Below, in pieces: positions 5,966-9,008 of a stretch of 9,008 bases of DNA. A program made the position numbers and the translations under genes. This DNA comes from [Scytonema hofmanni] UTEX 2349 (GTDB lineage: Bacteria > Cyanobacteriota > Cyanobacteriia > Cyanobacteriales > Nostocaceae), in NCBI RefSeq assembly GCF_000582685.1, contig NZ_KK073768.1:3510521-3519528 (forward strand). Reading direction: 5' to 3'. The notes beneath the pieces are model-generated. The model was not told the DNA's origin, did not search any database, and worked only from the letters and a program-made list of their open reading frames with translations. Every line of letters begins with the position of its first letter. Position 1 is the stretch's first letter.

Positions 5966-6110
5966 AATGTAAGTAAGGCACAATACACCCACCCTGATTA
6001 GAACCCACACCTTCAGAACTTCCATTAGAAGCAATCAGGGTAACTTCCCCTGTTTTCTCATTAAACACCCAGCCAGTAGCAGGTACAATTGCTATACCAT
6101 CAGAATTAAA
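5961..6110 (-). pseudogene. Decayed 3' fragment of a surface-protein-like gene (filamentous haemagglutinin type, tentative)
   Basis: The minus strand from 6110 reads as an open stretch of about 50 codons without a start. It contains NSDGIAIVPATGWVFNEKTG and then EVTLIASNGSSEGVGSNQGG. A TAA codon lies immediately upstream in frame (plus 6111-6113). The block VPATGWVFNEKTGEVTL reminds me of the C-terminal tails of cyanobacterial haemagglutination-domain (two-partner secretion) proteins. This is recognition from memory, not a search. Downstream it runs into the C-rich strand of the heptamer tract, and upstream it is cut by the palindrome at 6140-6168. It is most likely debris of a larger gene lost from this spacer. 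Confidence 0.4.
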
Positions 6111-6139
6111 TTAGATACATACGTAAAACCCAAAACCCT

Positions 6140-6168
6140 GTAAAGACGTTCCTGCGGAACGTCTCTAC
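6140..6168. repeat. Dispersed palindrome, GAGACG family, copy 3
   Basis: GTAAAGACGTTCC (6140-6152) and GGAACGTCTCTAC (6156-6168) form a 13-bp stem with one mismatch and the loop TGC. The outer arms are shared with the palindromes at 3395-3437 and 4205-4232, but the inner stem is GTTCC rather than CGCGA. It lies about 30 bp upstream of the decayed coding fragment. Confidence 0.85.
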
Positions 6169-6344
6169 GTGTACTTAATCACAACGCAATCGGCTGTATG
6201 TGTTGCAAGTGCCAGTATTCAATTTGATGGTTTTATTTTCCCAGAATTAACTGCATCAATTTAATATCAAGCAGTAAATGTTGCTTTGCCAGCAATAAAC
6301 TTAGAATAAACTGGGTTTTATACTTAAATGCAAGGTAATAAAAA

Positions 6345-6370
6345 TTTGTTACAAATAAATATGTAACAAA
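6345..6370. promoter_or_regulatory. Inverted repeat TTTGTTAC-N10-GTAACAAA upstream of mutS2
   Basis: A perfect 8-bp inverted repeat with a 10-bp AT-rich centre sits 30 bp upstream of the putative mutS2 -35. The dyad size fits a dimeric regulator. GTTAC/GTAAC recalls NtcA sites (GTA-N8-TAC), but the spacing does not match that consensus. The regulator, if any, is unknown. Confidence 0.25.
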
Positions 6371-6400
6371 CTGTAAGTAATATGGACGGAAATTTCACTC

Positions 6401-6429
6401 TTGAAAATGAACCTGTCTGTTCGTAGTAT
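6401..6429 (+). promoter_or_regulatory. Putative mutS2 promoter (TTGAAA-N17-TAGTAT)
   Basis: TTGAAA at 6401-6406 and TAGTAT at 6424-6429 are separated by exactly 17 bp, which is good spacing for a housekeeping sigma factor. The predicted start near 6436 would give a leader of about 27 nt before the TTG start of mutS2. Confidence 0.5.
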
Positions 6430-6462
6430 TGTTACGATAGTTTCAGATTAAATGTTGAAGCC

Positions 6463-8910
6463 TTGATCCAGTCTGAAACTTTAGAATTACTAGAATGGCA
6501 CCGGCTCTGCCAGCATATGAGCACATTTGCGGCAACTAAACTAGGAGCGCGAGCCTCACGTCAACTGCCGATTCCTGACTCCAGAGCGGAAAGCGAGTAC
6601 TTGGTAGCGCAAACCAAGGAAATATACGAATTAGAAATTCGTCTCACCACGGGACTGTCTTTTGAGGGAATTCAAGATATTGGTGATTCTCTTGAACGGG
6701 CAGAAATCCAAGCTGTTTTAACTGGTGAGGAACTTTTGGCGATCGCTACTACTCTTGCGGGAACCAGAAATTTACGCCGTGTAATTGACAACCAACCTGA
6801 TTTTCCCATATTGAATCAGCTAATTGCCGATTTACGGACTTATCCGGAACTAGAGCAAGAAATTCACCGTTGTATTGACGATCGCGCACAAGTAGCCGAT
6901 CGCGCTAGCCAAAAACTTAATGATATTCGCAATGATTTGCGTAAATTACGCAGTCAAATCACTCAAAAACTGCAAAATATTTTACAAGTTAAATATGGCG
7001 CAGTTCAAGAACAAATAATTACCCAAAGAGGCGATCGCTACGTCATCCCCGTGAAAGCGCCTCAAAAAGACGCGATTCCCGGCATTGTTCACGATACCTC
7101 TACCAGCGGCGCAACGCTTTATATAGAACCTAATTCCATTGTGCCTTGGGGCAATCAACTACGACAAACAATTAAAAAAGAACAAGTTGAAGAAGAAGCG
7201 ATTCGCCGCATTTTAACACAGCAAGTTGCAGCAGTCAAACCAGATTTGGAACGATTGCTGGCAATTGTCACAACTTTGGATTTAGCAACCGCTAGAGCGC
7301 GTTATAGTTTCTGGTTAGGAGCAAATCCGCCCCGATTTATCAAGCGGGAGGAAAATGAAACTATTACTTTACGGCAATTGCGTCATCCGCTTTTAGTCTG
7401 GCAGCATCAACATGAACAAGGTTCAGCAGTAATTCCGGTAGATTTACTGATTCAACCGCAAATTCGGGTGGTGACAATCACAGGACCAAACACCGGCGGG
7501 AAAACTGTCAGCTTGAAAACCCTCGGTTTAGCTGCATTGATGGCGAAAGTGGGTTTATTTGTCCCTGCCCGCGAACCTGTAGAATTACCTTGGTTTGAGA
7601 AGATACTGGCAGATATTGGCGATGAACAATCGCTACAGCAAAGTTTATCTACATTTTCCGGTCACATCCGCCGGATAAGTCGGATTTTAGAAGCTTTGGG
7701 ACAGGGGGAGAAGGAGACAGGGGGACAAGGGGACAAGGAGGAATTTGCTTCCCCATCCCCCCCATCTTCCTCATCCCCCCAGTCCCTCGTCTTACTAGAT
7801 GAAGTGGGTGCGGGAACTGATCCGGCTGAGGGTAGTGCTTTAGCGATCGCCTTATTGCATTATCTGGCTGACAACGCTCAGTTAACTATGGCGACAACTC
7901 ACTTTGGTGAACTCAAAGCACTAAAGTACGAGGATGAGCGGTTTGAAAATGCTTCTGTAGAGTTTGATGAAAGTACTCTTTCGCCTACGTATCGTTTGCT
8001 TTGGGGAATTCCCGGACGTTCCAATGCTTTGGCGATCGCCCTGCGTTTGGGGTTGAAACCAGAAGTTGTCGAACAGGCGAAAAGCCAAGTAGGGGAAGCT
8101 TCAGACGAAGTAAATCAGGTGATTGCTGGTTTGGAGGCACAACGCCGCCGTCAGGAAACTAAAGCTGCTGAAGCTCAAAGTCTGTTGCAGCAAGCCGAAC
8201 GTTTATACAAAGAGGTATTGGATAAATCCGCAAATTTACAGGAGAGAGAGCGCTCTTTGCGGGCTTCCCAGGAAATAGCCGTACAACAAGCGATCGCCAG
8301 CGCTAAAGGTGAAATCGCCTCTATAATTCGCCGCTTGCAGAAAGGTACGCCCACAGCTCAAGATGCTCAAGAAGCCACAAATGCTTTAAATCAAATTAAT
8401 CAAAAGTATCAAGCGACACAGGAAAGCAAACCAAAAGCTGGATTTATGCCCAAAGTAGGTGATCGCATTCGCATCCCGAAATTAGGGCAAACAGCGGAAG
8501 TTTTAACTGCACCTGATAATGATGGTGAGTTCGCTGTGCGTTTTGGCATTATGAAAATGACGGTGAAGTTGGAAGATGTAGAATCTCTTGATGGGAAAAA
8601 ACCGGAAGCGATCGCACAAACAGCCAGCAAACCTGCCAAGGTTACACCACCACCCCAATCAGCCCCAGCAATTCGCACATCTCAAAATACAGTAGATTTA
8701 CGTGGTAAACGTGTAGCGGATAGCGAAATAATTTTAGACAAAGCAATTTCTGAAGCAACAGGACCAATCTGGATTATTCACGGACACGGCACTGGTAAGC
8801 TACGGCAAGGTGTTCACGCCTTTTTGCACCAGCACAAGCGAGTTAGCCGTTTTGAAGCCGCAGAACAGGCAGATGGCGGATCTGGCGTTACAGTTGCTTA
8901 CATTCAGTAA
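6463..8910 (+). CDS. mutS2: MutS2 family ATPase/endonuclease with C-terminal Smr domain
   Basis: The 815-residue protein has the MutS2 layout and lacks the mismatch-recognition domain of MutS. It has an N-terminal core and clamp helices (about 1-330), the ABC-type ATPase with Walker A GPNTGGKT (341-348), the GDEQSLQQSLSTFSGH segment (386-401) and Walker B LVLLDE (442-447) followed by GAGTDP. MATTHFGELK (476-485) follows. A long coiled coil (about 540-650), an SH3/KOW-like segment (662-707) and an Smr nuclease domain with VDLRG (744-748) and HGHGTGKLR (773-781) complete it. MutS2 proteins are linked to suppression of recombination and, in Bacillus, to collided-ribosome rescue. Which applies here is unknown. 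About 25 extra residues, rich in G/E/K then S/P, sit at 413-440 just before Walker B. They are encoded by low-complexity G-rich then C-rich DNA. The start appears to be TTG with little ribosome binding site. An ATG at 6452 is one base out of frame. A heptamer array begins directly after the TAA stop. Confidence 0.96.
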   Translation: MIQSETLELLEWHRLCQHMSTFAATKLGARASRQLPIPDSRAESEYLVAQTKEIYELEIRLTTGLSFEGIQDIGDSLERAEIQAVLTGEELLAIATTLAGTRNLRRVIDNQPDFPILNQLIADLRTYPELEQEIHRCIDDRAQVADRASQKLNDIRNDLRKLRSQITQKLQNILQVKYGAVQEQIITQRGDRYVIPVKAPQKDAIPGIVHDTSTSGATLYIEPNSIVPWGNQLRQTIKKEQVEEEAIRRILTQQVAAVKPDLERLLAIVTTLDLATARARYSFWLGANPPRFIKREENETITLRQLRHPLLVWQHQHEQGSAVIPVDLLIQPQIRVVTITGPNTGGKTVSLKTLGLAALMAKVGLFVPAREPVELPWFEKILADIGDEQSLQQSLSTFSGHIRRISRILEALGQGEKETGGQGDKEEFASPSPPSSSSPQSLVLLDEVGAGTDPAEGSALAIALLHYLADNAQLTMATTHFGELKALKYEDERFENASVEFDESTLSPTYRLLWGIPGRSNALAIALRLGLKPEVVEQAKSQVGEASDEVNQVIAGLEAQRRRQETKAAEAQSLLQQAERLYKEVLDKSANLQERERSLRASQEIAVQQAIASAKGEIASIIRRLQKGTPTAQDAQEATNALNQINQKYQATQESKPKAGFMPKVGDRIRIPKLGQTAEVLTAPDNDGEFAVRFGIMKMTVKLEDVESLDGKKPEAIAQTASKPAKVTPPPQSAPAIRTSQNTVDLRGKRVADSEIILDKAISEATGPIWIIHGHGTGKLRQGVHAFLHQHKRVSRFEAAEQADGGSGVTVAYIQ
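7698..7786. repeat. Low-complexity insertion inside mutS2 with inverted G-rich/C-rich ends
   Basis: The segment begins GGGACAGGGGG (7698-7708) and ends CCCCCCAGTCCC (7775-7786), which are imperfect inverted copies. The first half is GGGGACAA/GGAG-like purine sequence and the second half CCCCATC/CTTCCTCATC-like pyrimidine sequence. It is in frame, encoding residues 413-440 of MutS2. The composition is quite unlike the flanking coding sequence and like intergenic repeats of this genome type. In mRNA the two halves could pair into a hairpin. Confidence 0.75.
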
Positions 8911-9008
8911 TGGGGCATGGGGCATGGGGCATGGGGCATGGGGCATGGGGCATGGGGCATGGGGCATGGGGCATGGGGCATGGGGCGTGGGGCATGGGGC
9001 ATGGGGCA
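8911..9008. repeat. TGGGGCA heptanucleotide array, at least 14 units
   Basis: Fourteen units fill the last 98 bases exactly, and the array continues beyond the window. One unit differs, TGGGGCG (8981-8987). The first base follows the mutS2 stop codon with no gap. On the mutS2 sense strand the tract has GGGG every 7 bp with three-base spacers, the same G4N3 geometry as the guaB3 sense-strand array though with a different spacer sequence (CAT versus ACT). Confidence 0.96.

Larger units (their letters stand above)
5536..6400. other. Long divergent spacer between guaB3 and mutS2
   Basis: No intact gene is supported here. The guaB3 side (5536-5720) has an inverted repeat CTTGCAG/CTGCAAG (5588-5594, 5614-5620) and, on the minus strand, a TTGACA (near 5622-5627) without a convincing -10. 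The middle holds a G-rich heptamer tract (5935-5965), a decayed coding fragment (5961-6110) and a palindrome (6140-6168). The mutS2 side is AT-rich with an 8-bp inverted repeat at 6345-6370. The mixture of repeats and gene debris suggests a tolerant insertion zone. Confidence 0.65.

Noticed and set aside
8409..8678. 89-residue minus-strand frame inside mutS2
   Set aside because: It is the antisense shadow of the MutS2 linker and KOW-like region.
1..9008. CRISPR array
   Set aside because: The repeats are contiguous 7-mers with no spacers, and no cas gene is present.
1..9008. A new multi-gene defence, toxin-antitoxin or biosynthetic system
   Set aside because: All intact genes belong to known housekeeping families, and no paired small genes, nuclease-helicase modules or transposases are seen.

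Overview
This window looks like chromosomal DNA from a filamentous, probably heterocyst-forming cyanobacterium (Nostocales-like). Three things suggest this. The octamer GCGATCGC (HIP1) occurs about a dozen times. Long tandem heptanucleotide repeats, including a CCCCAGT tract of the type called STRR1, lie between genes. The gene set (GuaB3-type IMP dehydrogenase, a Yfr1 small RNA beside trxA, MutS2, an S13 D-Ala-D-Ala carboxypeptidase) is typical of the group. The assignment rests on memory of these families, not on a search.

Layout from left to right: a 147-bp heptamer array (1-147); dacB on the minus strand (160-1482); a spacer with a second heptamer array (1858-1932); a LOG-family Rossmann protein on the minus strand (1935-3005); a 498-bp spacer with nested palindromes and a T-tailed hairpin; trxA on the minus strand (3504-3827); the small RNA Yfr1 on the minus strand (about 4043-4112); a short dispersed palindrome and the CCCCAGT array (4267-4370); guaB3 on the minus strand (4372-5535); a 927-bp divergent spacer with a decayed protein-coding fragment, a short G-rich heptamer tract and a palindromic repeat; then mutS2 on the plus strand (6463-8910), followed without a gap by a fourth long heptamer array running out of the window.

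The genes are mostly unrelated housekeeping functions: cell-wall recycling or maturation, redox, guanine nucleotide synthesis, and DNA or ribosome maintenance. They do not form a pathway operon. The order guaB, yfr1, trxA on one strand is a conserved cyanobacterial neighbourhood as I recall it, and is the most informative context here. I see no phage, IS transposase, CRISPR, rRNA or tRNA gene, and no clear new defence or biosynthetic system.

The most interesting signals are non-coding or structural. Four of the five protein genes are followed within 0-12 nt of their stop codon by a heptamer array, and in all four the G-rich strand is the sense strand. mutS2 carries an in-frame low-complexity insertion with inverted G-rich/C-rich ends just before Walker B. 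mutS2 also seems to have lost its original ATG start by a one-base deletion. Yfr1 has a strong 3' hairpin but a poor U-tail, and sits just upstream of trxA.
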